From a virus: a stretch of DNA of 36,683 bases. Positions 26,249 to 36,395 of this stretch are shown in pieces; positions within the stretch are counted from its first letter, which is position 1, and each line of letters starts with the position of its first letter. The position numbers and the translations under genes are program-made. Location of the stretch: the IMG/VR virus record IMGVR_UViG_3300024516_000005, positions 1-36,683 of that record; one strand, given 5' to 3'. Under the pieces are notes generated by a model. That model was not told the DNA's origin. It searched no databases and saw only the letters and a program-made list of their open reading frames with translations.

Positions 26249-29122
26249 ATGGCAACTTGAAACTTTCTAGTAGATATATGATTACAAGAAGAGGTAGCAA
26301 CACAAGCTCCTGCATGAACATTTAGTAATCAAGCTCCATATCTACAAGATATACAAAATATAGTACAACCAACTATTAATGTACCTGAAATAGCTGAACA
26401 AGAAATTGATTTGGCTAGTTTGGGTTTACAAAATATGGAAGAATTCCAAATGATGGTTGAGATAAAAGAACAATGATGAAGTTCGGATGATTTTAGAGAT
26501 ATACTATCTCAAGTAAGATCTGATAAAGTAGAATCAGTTAAAATAGAAGAACCAACAGATATAGAATGATTCGATATTTGAGTAACTGCATGACAAGCTA
26601 TTAGTGAAACAGCTAAATGATTTAAATTTCAATCTGAAGTAGATGATAACATAGTAGAATCTGGACTAAAGTTCTTAGGGAATTTACCTGCTAATACAGT
26701 CCAAATAGCATGAGATTTAATCTCAGTTGCATCTAACCCTGTATGAACATTTAAAAGCATACAAACTTTATCAGATTCATTAGTACAATCGGGGCTTAAT
26801 AAATTATTCTTAGACGAATGAGAAGAAGTATTCTCATCTGAAGAAGCAAAAGAATTAAGTTGAGTACTTTCACAGGAATTAAATAAGATAGCTAACGAAC
26901 CTTGAAGAATAAAAGAATTATTAGTAGAAAATCCTGCTGATGTATTACTTGCAGTAACTTGAGGATTATCAATAGCAAAGAATGTAGCTAAATCTAAAAA
27001 TCTTACTTGATTAGCTGCTAAACTAGAAACAGCTGAAAGATTGACTAATCCTATTAGAATACAAGCTGAAGCACTTAAATGATTATGAATATGAGTAAAG
27101 AAATGAGCTGCATGATTAAGTGAAAAACTAATAGATACAACACTTAAGCTAAAACCTAGTGATATTAAGAGAATAAAAAAAGCTCTTCCAGCTAACCAAT
27201 CTCCTAGTAAATTTCTAATAGAAAAAGGTATTATAGATGACGTAAAAGCTTTAGATTGACAAGAAGGTATCGTAAATAAACTACAAGAATTTAACACAGA
27301 TTCATTTAATAAACTTAATGATGCTGTAAAATCAGCCAAATGAGTATTTAAAAGTGATGAAGTATCTGCATGATTAAAAGCATTAAGTGATGAGTTTGAA
27401 TGAGTAGCTTGAATGGAAAAGAAATTTAATGAAATACAAACTCTAATAACTAAAGCTGATACAACATGATTAACACTTAGAGAAACTCTACAAGTTAAAA
27501 GAGAAATAGATAATGCTTTAAACTTATTTAAGATTACTTGAGACTTAAAAGCATGAGCTACTAAACAATGACTTGGTAATATAAGAAGTTGAATAAGAAC
27601 ATTTATTGAAGAAGAAGCAAGAAGGCAAAATCTACCAGATATAAAGAATCTTTCAAATGACGTAAGAATATCGAGAGGTATAAAAGACGCATTAGTAGAT
27701 AGACTAGAAACATCTGGTAAAAATAGAATAATATGATTATCTGATATAGTAGTATGAGGTTGAGCATTCGCTTGAACTGATTTATGAACAACGATTGCAA
27801 TATTAGTAGGTAAAAAGATTATAGAGAGTCCTGCATTTAAAATAGCAGCTACTAAAACTCTATGATTACCTAAAAAGATAGTTAATAAATTAGATGATTT
27901 AAAATCATTAACAAAACAAGAAGGTCTTTCAGTATCTAATGCTGTAAAAGAGTACGCTACAAGTAGATGAGCTAGTATAGTAGACGACATAGCTGATAAA
28001 GTATGAGCTAGAAGTAAGTTTATAGATGAATCAACACAGTTTGATTTACTTAAAAAATGAGATATAAAACAATCCAAAGCTATAGCTGCTGAACAAAAAG
28101 CATTAAAAGCTGAAAAAGCATTCACCAAAGCAGAAAAAGCAGAACAAAAGATATTAAGAGAATGAGTTTTAGAAGAAAAGGGTTTAGGTAAGGTGAAGGC
28201 TACCAAGAGTGCCGTAAAGAAAATTGATCCTGATAGAAAATTAATAGATTTACCAACTGAAGATAGTTGATTTAGATTTACTAATTCAATATGAGAAGAG
28301 TTCTGATCTAGAAGTTCTGTTTTTAGTAGAAAAAAGGAATTCTGAAGAATGCAACCAAAAAATATCTTTAAAAAAGATGACCTAATAGAAATTATAGATG
28401 ATCTTTTCATTGATTTATGAAACGTTAATTTTCTGTTAGCACAGGTTAAAAAATTAAAGAATATATTACCAGAAGATGCAGCAAAATTAACTGGATGAGC
28501 TGTTCAGAAAAAGAAGATACAAAGTCAGATAGCATGACTTAGAAAAGCAGTAGATGAGTTCTCTAAGTCTGAATTAATAGCAGGACAAATTAAAAACTCT
28601 AAAATTGCATTCAGATGATGAACTAAAAGATATAATGAATTCTTAGCTGAAAAGTTCTGACAAGGTGCTTGAGGTGATCTAGCTTGACCATGAGTATATA
28701 TGTCAACAAATTTTGATGTAGCAAAATGATATGCAGATTTTGCAAGTAATGTATCATGAGATAAATGAATTATTATGAGAGTATTGATTCCTAAAGATAT
28801 GAATATAGCAACTTATGTATGAAGTCAAACGGAAGAAGGAATAAAAGCAGCTGCTAATGCTGCTAGGGCTCAATGATTTAAATGATTGAGATACCCGACA
28901 TCTCAATTAAAAAGACATAAATGAGCAACAAGATGAGCAGTAGATTATGTTATATTTGATCCAAAAGATGCTAAAATAATCAGCGATCTTGCACAGGATA
29001 GATTCTGAGTAATTATATGAAGATGAATGATGGAAAATATCTTAAAATGATGAGTTATTATTTGAGGTCTTGCAACATGATGATGAATAGCAGTTGCATG
29101 AGCCGAATTATTTTCTAAATAA
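26249..29122 (+). CDS. Giant internal virion protein with ADP-ribosyltransferase-like C-terminus, 957 aa
   Basis: One uninterrupted frame of 957 residues once TGA is glycine. The first 780 residues are mainly helical, typical of internal proteins ejected by podoviruses. From about 785, I-A-F-R-G-G-T, then G-P-G-V-Y-M-S-T-N-F-D-V-A-K-G-Y-A (about 812-828) and a later D-Y-V-I-F-D-P follow the layout of the PARP/ADP-ribosyltransferase fold (R..., G-x-G-x-Y-x-S/T, A-x-x-Y). A Gly-rich hydrophobic tail ends it and could insert in membrane. If active it would modify host proteins at entry. The catalytic Glu is not certain. Confidence 0.6.
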
Positions 29123-29127
29123 ATATT

Positions 29128-29292
29128 ATGAATTTCTTTATTATAACATTATGAATAATCTGATTATATTTACTTATATACTTCTTATATTTTGCAGTAA
29201 AAGATAATAAAAGAAGTATAACTATCGCAATAACATATATTATTGTTATAGGAAGTATAATACACTTATTACAATATCTTGTAACTTGATAA
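29128..29292 (+). CDS. Small two-pass membrane protein, holin candidate, 54 aa
   Basis: Hydrophobic segments at residues 3-23 and 32-50 with a charged K-D-N-K-R-S loop. Size and topology suit a class II holin, but its position among tail genes away from the lysozyme-like gene leaves this open. Confidence 0.55.
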
Positions 29293-29294
29293 TT

Positions 29295-29492
29295 ATGCCT
29301 AGACCAATCCCAAACACTTCTTACACTACAAGGAGTTCTCCTTCTACTGAATATGAAAGACCCAGATTCATAGAAGGTAATATATTATGTGACATAGCAT
29401 TCATAACTTTAGTAGATATATCATGAGAAAGACTAGCTACATCTGAAATATCTTCTACACTTATACCTAAGATTACAACAACATATACTTAA
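29295..29492 (+). CDS. Hypothetical protein, 65 aa
   Basis: Pro/Ser/Thr-rich start, short beta-like end. One TGA-Gly. Two bases after the membrane protein stop. Unknown. Confidence 0.5.
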
Positions 29493-29509
29493 AATTTAAT
29501 TATAATATT

Positions 29510-30319
29510 ATGGTAAAAAGAGTAACAAAAGACCTGCTCGGTAAAAGTGCTATTGTAGATGATGATAAATTTGCTATCTCAGATAGTCAAGATTTACTTG
29601 ATGCATGAGACCCTGAGTCATGAAATTTAAAAAGAATAAGTTGGTGAGAACTAAAAGACTTATTTATTAATAACACTGTTACCTTTGTTGTAACTACTGC
29701 CTTTTTATCTTGAGAAATCATTGATATAACTGATGGAACTTGAGCAACAGCATGAGTAACAACAAGAACAATATGAGATACAGGGGATATAATAACTTTA
29801 TGATCTGCGGCATCAGTATTTAATGCAAATGCTTCTTTTAGAGTAATTGACAATAAAACAACTGCTTTAAAAGATACAGATGTTATATGGGATTCTTCTA
29901 CATCTTTTCATTTTATAAGACCATTAGAAATTTGAGAATGGTTTATTATAGAAGATGGTACAAGTTCATGAGGTGGTACTATATGAGATACTACAATAGA
30001 AGGTACATTAGATGTAACATGAGATACAACTCTTCAATGAGATGTAACAATCACATGAGACATTACTAAATCATGAAGTACCGTATGATCTGTAATTACA
30101 TATGTTGATGATTCAGGTTGAGATAGTACAATTAATTTACCAACTGCTGTATGATTATTAAATCAGTCTTTTACTTATATAAGAACTGATACAAGTATAA
30201 ATACAACAACTATTGATGCTAATTGAACTGAATTGATCAACAATAGCCTTACTTTTACATTTTGAAAAGGAGAATCCGTCACAATAATTAGTGATGATTC
30301 AAATTGGTTTATTATATAA
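29510..30319 (+). CDS. Tail fibre protein with beta-solenoid repeats, 269 aa
   Basis: A globular N-terminus (virion attachment) is followed by repeats of the form G-T-L-D-V-T-G-D-T-T-L-Q-G-D-V-T-I-T-G-D-I (about residues 165-185), the classic short fibre repeat that folds as a trimeric beta shaft. The end domain has I-N-L-P, T-I-D-A-N-G-T and D-S-N-W-F-I-I as in many fibre tips. Most repeat glycines are TGA-coded. Confidence 0.75.
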
Positions 30320-30329
30320 CTACAAAAAT

Positions 30330-31511
30330 ATGTCATACCTACCATGATTAAACGTAACACAAGTACGTTCTATTGATGATTTTCCTGCTGCTGTAGCAGG
30401 AGTAATAACTTTACCGACTGGTACTTATAGTCTTCAAGCAGTTATAGTTACTTGAAATAGATTCGTTATACCAGATGGAGCTGTAGTACAATTAAGAGGA
30501 TTAGATGCCTTTATAGGTTGAATAGTATATACATGAACATGAGATATGTTCACTTTTAGTGATATACTTTCACTCAGTTTTACTGAGACATTTATGACAT
30601 GTCCTACTGCTAGTAAATTATATAATGTTACTAATGCTACATTAAGTTTAGCTCAAATATTTATAATTAATACAGCTATATTTGATGTAGCTGATTGGTG
30701 ATCTATTGAAAAAGTTACACAGTTCACTTGATATTTTAATGCATTTACTGATATAGGTAATTGAATAGTTCTTGATTGAGTTGATATAATTTCATTTAAT
30801 CAAATTAATGTAGATTTATGGAAAGATAATACTACATCAATGTTTACCGTTGATTGAACTACAACTAGTTTTAATATGAGTAATGTAACATTTTGAACTA
30901 AGACAAATGAAACAGTTTTTGACTTTAAATCAACTTTAGTTGTATGAGCTGCTACAATAGTATGATGTACTTATGATCAAACTTGATGATGAGATTTATT
31001 TGCAGCATGAAGTAAAGACCAAACAGATGTTAATTTAAATTTCAGTGCTAATTCTAATATGCCAAGGAGTATTGTATTTGGTAATATGAATATTTCTAGT
31101 ACTGAGACAGTTGCGATTGCTTCCACTTGAGTTCCTGTAGTAGTTAATGATACTACTACATCAGGAACAAATATATGGACAGAATTATGAAATACATCTA
31201 GATTTACATTTGATTCTTCTTTAGGAAGATTTACTTATACAGGAATAGAAGATATTGTACTAAATGTAATTACTAGTTCATCAGTGCAAAAGTCATGAGG
31301 ATGAGCTGATATAATTTCTACATTAATTGCTAAAAATGGAACTGCAATCGCTGAAAGTATATCTACAGCACAAAGCTCAACTCCTACGAGTTTAGTTAGT
31401 ATAGCTGATGTATCATTAGTTACATGAGACTTTATAGAATTAATGGTACAGAATGATTCTACTACAACAAGTATAGATATAGATGTAAGTAATTTTATAG
31501 CTAGAGGTTAA
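30330..31511 (+). CDS. Beta-helical receptor-binding/tail spike-like protein, 393 aa
   Basis: Ser/Thr/Asn/Val-rich throughout, with I-T-L-P-T-G-T-Y near the start and rows of short strands such as F-N-M-S-N-V-T-F and N-I-S-S-T-E-T-V, suggesting a beta helix. C-terminal D-F-I-E-L-M-V-Q-N resembles the jelly-roll end domain of fibre proteins (TNF-like). Probably contacts the host surface. Enzymatic residues not identified. Confidence 0.6.
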
Positions 31512-31532
31512 TTTATAATTAAATATTAAACT

Positions 31533-31667
31533 ATGATATCTGATATAGAAAAGAAAAAAGCTGCTAGAACAGCTCTAGAAGAATCTTGTACTGAATACTG
31601 AGAATCTTTTACAAGTTGAGATTCAGCAGCTGATTTATGTACAAAGATAAATCCACATATTACTTAA
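31533..31667 (+). CDS. Hypothetical peptide, 44 aa
   Basis: Small, with two Cys residues; possibly a fibre-associated factor by position. Unknown. Confidence 0.45.
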
Positions 31668-31679
31668 TAAATAAATACT

Positions 31680-32198
31680 ATGACATTAATTAAAAAGAAT
31701 CAAATAGAGGCATTTAATAAAAGTGATGTTTGATTATGAAATGTAGATAATGTTGCGGATGCCTCTCAAACATCTACTTGAGCTTTAAATGCTTGAAGTA
31801 TCTCATCTGGATTCTGAAATATAGATAATGGAACATCTACATTAAGTACATGAAATACTACGATAAATTGAACTATTAGAGCTATTGAATGATTAGAAAC
31901 AAATAATCAAACATGAACTACTTATACATTAGTAATATGAGATGCTGGTAAGGTTGTTACTCTTAATAATGCTGCTGCAATTACTCTCACAATTCCAACT
32001 AATGCTTCAGTTGCTTTTGTTATATGAACAATCATAAATTTTGAACAATTATGAGCATGACAAGTTACATTTTGATGAGCTTGAGTTACAATTAATTCTA
32101 AATGATGAAATTTAAAATTTACTGCACAATTCAGTTGATCTTATTTAAGAAAAACAGCTACTGATACGTGGATATTAGTATGAGATTTATCTGCTTAA
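31680..32198 (+). CDS. Tail fibre protein, 172 aa
   Basis: L-G-N-V-D-N-V-A-D near the start is a phrase common in phage fibre attachment regions. The C-terminal domain has A-I-T-L-T-I-P, G-T-I-I-N-F-E-Q-L-G-A-G-Q-V-T-F, V-T-I-N-S and T-W-I-L-V-G-D-L, matching the small beta-sandwich fibre end domain seen also at 29510. Mostly TGA glycines. Confidence 0.7.
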
Positions 32199-32208
32199 CT
32201 AAAAAAAT

Positions 32209-32937
32209 ATGTATAATGCAATGATGTGAGTTTATGCTAATCAAGAAGTAGTAGTTTGACCATTTGATTGACATGCCACATTAAATAATAATATAGTTTC
32301 TTATTGGAAATCTGATACTAATTGAAGTTTTCTAGATGCTACTCCAAGTTGAAATGATGGTACTATAAACTGAGCGACTTTTACTGCTAGTTGAAAGATT
32401 AATTGAGCATATGATTATGATTGAATTAATGATTTCGTAGAAGTTGCAGATGATGCTTCATTAGATTTTGGTTGATGAGATTTTACTTTTTCTTTTTGGA
32501 TTAATCCAGATAATGTAACACAAAATAACAAATGATTAATAGGTAAAAGAGATGGGACTGTATGAACTAATGCTGGATATAGTATAAGACAATTTACAAC
32601 TAATATATTTGTAAGAACATTTGATGGTACAAATAATGTAGATAATACTATTACAACATGATTGACATCAGGTTCATTTCAATTTATAACAGTTACATTT
32701 ACATGATGAGGAAATGTAGAAGTATTCAGGAATGCTGTTTCAAAATGAACTTGAAGTATTGCCACTGTATGAAGTATGGATTTCGCTACTGCATTATTTA
32801 TATGAGCGGAAGAAATGGCATGAGCTTGATCAAATTTTTATGATTGAAAACTTGATGAAATTGCGGTTTGGAGTAGAGTATTAACAGGAACTGAAATAAC
32901 AGACTTATACGCTAGTTGATCGTGACTTCAGTACTAG
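32209..32937 (+). CDS. LamG/concanavalin-like fibre protein, 242 aa
   Basis: G-A-Y-D-Y-D-G-I-N-D-F-V-E-V (about residues 66-79), A-S-L-D-F-G-G-G-D-F-T-F-S-F-W-I-N, a central F-I-T-V-T-F-T-G-G-G and Y-D-G-K-L-D-E-I-A-V-W-S-R-V-L-T-G-T-E-I near the end are the signature of LamG/concanavalin-A-like sugar-binding domains. It likely recognises a host glycan. Of 33 glycines 25 are TGA, so nothing of it is visible in the standard code. Confidence 0.8.
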
Positions 32938-32958
32938 AATATATATTAATATAAAAAT

Positions 32959-33318
32959 ATGAAAAAATATATCACATGGAAAAGTAAAAAAATTAATGAT
33001 AATTATTTTACTCATCCTAATACTTCGAACAGAGCATCTAATGAATCTAACTGAGATATAATATTTACAGAAACTTCATATAAATCTATTGATTGACGTT
33101 ATATGTCTTTTGTAGAACATGATGGAGCTTTACCACAAGCAAGACTAGATTCTTTAATGATAATGGATGCTGATTTTGAATTTACATCTGTAACAGAGGA
33201 ATCAATGAATGCTGATTTATTGGAAGCTTATTGAACAACTGAATGACCTTGATTGGTACAACCTATGGTTAGTGTAAGTAATTTTGTTTTTACTGATTTA
33301 AGACCAAATGAAATATAA
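32959..33318 (+). CDS. Hypothetical tail-region protein, 119 aa
   Basis: Mixed fold; follows the LamG-like gene and overlaps the next gene by 11 bp. It may be a fibre accessory or chaperone. No family seen. Confidence 0.55.
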
Positions 33319-33718
33319 AGAAGTTCTTTCCCCTACAAAGTATTGAAACTTAGGTATCAAGCATTCTATTCTACAGGATCAAGATAAAATACTCAGTTTT
33401 GAAGAATGAGAGTTTAAGATATATGATATAAGCTATTTAAACAATCGAAAAACAGTAAATACTATGAATATACCTAAAATAGATTTCAAACGTTATAAGG
33501 GGCTAAAATTAGAATGATTCACGTGCTTTGAAGCAATAGAATATATTTATCGTATAGAATGAATTAAAATGAATACTTGAAGATTAAAACAATACTTAAT
33601 TTTGATTTGAATTGGTATACTTATATTACTTTTCTGAATATGGTTTGGTTCAAGTTTACCAAATGATATACAAGCTTTTATAAATGATCCAATGACTATA
33701 TTTTTTGAAATTGATTAA
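33308..33718 (+). CDS. Single-pass membrane protein, 136 aa
   Basis: Soluble N-terminal part of about 95 residues and a transmembrane helix at about 97-114 (L-I-L-I-G-I-G-I-L-I-L-L-F-G-I-W-F). Could belong to a lysis or exclusion cassette. Unknown. Confidence 0.6.
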
Positions 33719-33720
33719 TT

Positions 33721-34158
33721 ATGATACTCAATGAAAAAACTCTAAAAAGAGAACAACTACTAAAGACTAAAACTTATGATGAATTAACTAAATCAGACAT
33801 AAGGTTTTTAGAAGCTCAAAAAGCAATAAATTGAGTATGAGCTGAGTGGCAAGGACCTATAGTGAGATATATACTCACTAAGGTCTTTTGTTTTCTTGAG
33901 TATAAACGTCATGATTTCACAACATGGAAGGGATGAACATTAAAAGATTTCCATAAATCTAATTATTGATTACTCAAGTATAGTTTCATTTCTATGGCCT
34001 ATGATTTCAGCGTTATGCATAGAAAATATAAACGGAGTAAGATATGGAGAACCCCTTTATTTGTCTTAATAGCTATGATTAAAACTTGTCTTATAATATA
34101 CGCTTATATAATATGTGAATCTGATGTTTGAAAGAAGGCTTTCAACTTCCACAAATAA
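33721..34158 (+). CDS. Membrane-associated hypothetical protein, 145 aa
   Basis: Basic soluble part with a hydrophobic stretch at about residues 112-130 (F-V-L-I-A-M-I-K-T-C-L-I-I-Y-A-Y). A strong terminator-like hairpin lies inside the coding sequence (33854-33894). Unknown function. Confidence 0.55.
33854..33894 (+). terminator. Terminator-like hairpin inside a gene
   Basis: GACCT-AT-AGTGAG pairs with CTCACT-A-AGGTC around ATATATA, followed by TTTTGTTTT. It is within the gene at 33721-34158. It may reduce expression of everything downstream or be an accident of coding. Confidence 0.5.
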
Positions 34159-34160
34159 AA

Positions 34161-34188
34161 TTGCAATTTACCTTATTTAATGTACTAT
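34161..34188 (+). promoter_or_regulatory. Possible promoter (TTGCAA-N16-TACTAT)
   Basis: TTGCAA at 34161-34166 within ATTGCAAT, 16 bp, TACTAT at 34183-34188. The -10 box is imperfect. It precedes the cassette of small membrane proteins from 34217. Confidence 0.5.
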
Positions 34189-34216
34189 AAAGACAAATAC
34201 CCCTAAAACTTCTGAA

Positions 34217-34618
34217 ATGAAAGATTGTGTAACTAAAGCTGAAATGCTTGAATACTGAAAAGAGATCGTCGATAAAGAACAAGAATTAAGACATGATCAA
34301 GCTAAAGTTTTTCAACAAACTATATTAAAATGATCTGAAAGAGTTGATATGATATATGAAAAAATAGAAGATCATAGAACGGAACTTGCTTTAGTTAATC
34401 AACAACAAGGAAATATGCAAAAGGATATAGATAAAATCGCAGATTGAATAGATTTAATAAATTGAAAATTAGATAATTTACCGAAAACTTTTGCAACTAA
34501 AGAAGAACATGGTAATAACTCAAAAAGAATTAAATCAATTGAAAACGGTATATGGTGGTTTATATGAATAGTTTGAGTTGCTATAGTTTGAGCTGTTTTA
34601 AAATTAATACTTATATAA
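34217..34618 (+). CDS. Coiled-coil protein with C-terminal anchor, XhlA-like, 133 aa
   Basis: Residues 1-105 are helical coiled coil; residues about 113-133 are a transmembrane helix (W-W-F-I-G-I-V-G-V-A-I-V-G-A-V). This resembles haemolysin XhlA-type holin-associated proteins of phage lysis cassettes. The next gene starts one base after its stop. Confidence 0.6.
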
Positions 34619-34801
34619 ATGAAATTACGAATTGCATGGGAAATATTACTCCTACTTACTATGATACTTGTTCTAGTATCTCTATGGTCTTGAGTAAAAG
34701 TAGATGTACAACTAGACCCTAAAGAAAAAGAAAGACTTGAAAGAATTGAGTTTTGAATGAATAAAATAGCAGACCAATTATATATAGATTTAGCTGATTA
34801 A
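34619..34801 (+). CDS. Small membrane protein, 60 aa
   Basis: N-terminal transmembrane helix (about residues 7-24, L-L-L-L-T-M-I-L-V-L-V-S-L-W) and a charged tail. Potential holin or spanin component in the cassette with 34217. Confidence 0.6.
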
Positions 34802-34810
34802 TAATAAACT

Positions 34811-34981
34811 ATGCCACTTACAAGAGAAGATAAAATAAAGAAATTAAAAGAAGCTATTAAAAAGAGAGCTAAAGACAACCAACCTCTTAAAAGAGCTTCA
34901 CCAGTTCAAAGAGCAAACCCAAATAGAAAGAAATGACTTTTAAGACTAGCTAAAACTAAAACTAAAAAGACTAATTCTTAA
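34811..34981 (+). CDS. Small very basic protein, 56 aa
   Basis: Lys/Arg in more than a third of positions, ending in a Thr/Lys-rich tail. Could bind DNA in the virion or RNA. Unknown. Confidence 0.55.
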
Positions 34982-34991
34982 TTATTAGATT

Positions 34992-35069
34992 ATGGATTTT
35001 CAATATATCCTATCAATAATCACAGCAATAATATTAGTACGGGCTTATTTTACTTATCCTTATTTTTAG
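34992..35069 (+). CDS. Hydrophobic micropeptide, 25 aa
   Basis: Almost wholly one membrane segment (I-L-S-I-I-T-A-I-I-L-V). It fills a gap with 3-10 bp spacing to neighbours. May be a lysis peptide; could be spurious. Confidence 0.4.
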   Translation: MDFQYILSIITAIILVRAYFTYPYF

Positions 35070-35072
35070 ATT

Positions 35073-35675
35073 ATGATTACAGAATTTAGGAAGATTAATG
35101 ATATTGCATTATTTTCAGCTGTTAATCAGTGAGATGATGAAAAGAGCAGAATGTATTGTACTATATACGCTCCCTTCATTAACGCTAAATACAATTGCTG
35201 AATACAATTCACAGAACAAGATATATATGAAGTAGCTTACAGACAAATACAGAAATGACTTCTAAGTGAATCTAACTGAGGAAAGATATCAGACTGAGTT
35301 TATGCAGTATTAGAATACCTAGAAGAAAAGCATTGAAGGAAATTCAATCTAACTATCTCTAAATCAGACACAGAGGTGCAAGACTGGCTCTCTCGTTGAT
35401 TTGCAGTTGAAATAGGTATAAAGGTTAATTCTCAATGGTTTCCAGACTTACAAGACGGTAAAATAGATAGATTTCAAGACTATGTAAATTATAGATGAGA
35501 CATAGGTCATGCAACTACAATCTACAGATGGATCGGAAGATGAGATGAACTTGCTTCTGATTACTGAAGAGAAGGTTTCTTAACATCATATGTAACTACT
35601 AAATGTACTTTTGAGGCTGATATAAAAGAAGTATTAGAGGATATAGAAATGAACACTAAATATATAATACATTAG
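35073..35675 (+). CDS. C39/papain-like cysteine peptidase-like protein, 200 aa
   Basis: M-Y-C-T-I-Y-A-P-F (C29) near the N-terminus and G-H-A-T-T-I-Y-R (H146) in the C-terminal half sit where the Cys and His of C39/papain-like enzymes would lie; R-G-F-A-V-E-I-G-I-K-V-N and D-L-Q-D-G-K-I-D fit the beta part. Phage relatives are found late in structural modules and may cleave peptidoglycan peptides or process virion proteins. Activity is inferred. Confidence 0.5.
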
Positions 35676-35710
35676 GAATAACAACATATATAAATATAAT
35701 GGAGGTATAA

Positions 35711-35755
35711 ATGTTTGTATCTCCTACAACAAGTATTTATCTATACTTTACTTAA
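35711..35755 (+). CDS. Leader micropeptide with strong Shine-Dalgarno, 14 aa
   Basis: GGAGG (35701-35705) lies 5 bases before the ATG. The 14-codon frame stops at the start of a terminator hairpin (35754-35789), the layout of a leader peptide. The ribosome site can pair with 35718-35724. Confidence 0.4.
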   Translation: MFVSPTTSIYLYFT

Positions 35756-35789
35756 AAGGCATTAATTGTAGGAGATTAGTGTCTTTTTT
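35754..35789 (+). terminator. Terminator with loop complementary to upstream leader
   Basis: AAAAGGCATTAAT pairs with ATTAGTGTCTTTT (13 bp, two G-U pairs) and a T run follows (35784-35789). The whole 8-nt loop TGTAGGAG (35767-35774) is complementary to CTCCTACA (35721-35728). Confidence 0.8.
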
Positions 35790-35801
35790 GCTATTAAAAT
35801 T

Positions 35802-36377
35802 ATGAAAGAAATTTGGAAGGATATTAAGGATTATGAGTGAATTTATCAAGTAAGTAATCTATGAAGAGTTAAGTCTCTCGCTAGAGAAAGATATAATTGA
35901 AAATGATACTACATTCAAAAAGAAAGAATTTTATCATTATGAAAATCACATAATATATACCTAAGAATTAACTTATCTAAAAATTGATTATTAAAAATAT
36001 TTGCAGTACATAGGTTAGTATGACAAGCATTTCTTTGATTGAATATAGATGATTCAAAAACTTTTGCCTGTCATAGAGATGAGACGTTAGTTAATTGATT
36101 ATTAGATAATTCAAAAGATAATTTGTGGCTATGAACTCATTTAGACAACATGAAAGACAAATGAAGAAAATGAAGAAGTACATATAAATGAATATTTTGA
36201 ATAGATAATCCATTTTCTAAAAAAGTTAATCAATATAATTTAGAATGATGATTTATAAAACTTTGGCATTCAATAAGGGATATTGAAAGAGAATTATGAA
36301 TAGCTAATCAAAATATTTCCAAAGTATGTAAATGAAAAAGAAATCATGCTTGAGGTTTTATTTGGAAATATACATAA
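35802..36377 (+). CDS. NUMOD4/HNH homing endonuclease, 191 aa
   Basis: E-I-W-K-D-I-K-D-Y-E-G-I-Y-Q-V-S-N-L-G-R-V-K-S-L (start to residue 26) is the NUMOD4 DNA-binding module. Next comes an HNH-type core with V-H-R-L-V, A-C-H-R-D and D-N-L-W-L-G-T (about 70-115). The C-terminal V-N-Q-Y-N-L-E-G-G-F-I-K-L-W and I-A-N-Q-N-I-S-K-V-C-K-G resemble the NUMOD1/IENR helix-turn-helix. Free-standing homing endonuclease; mobile passenger of phage genomes. Confidence 0.85.
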
Positions 36378-36389
36378 TATCAATATAAT
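36362..36389 (+). promoter_or_regulatory. Promoter of terminal small RNA (TTGGAA-N16-TATAAT)
   Basis: TTGGAA (36362-36367), 16 bp, TATAAT (36384-36389). It overlaps the end of the homing endonuclease gene. Predicted start about 36396. Confidence 0.75.
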
Positions 36390-36395
36390 AGATAC

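Noticed and set aside
26629-28410. 593-codon open frame on the - strand
   Set aside because: It is antisense to the 957-residue gene, arises because TGA-glycine codons and AT-rich codon bias leave the reverse frame open, and has no start context, motifs or neighbours on that strand.
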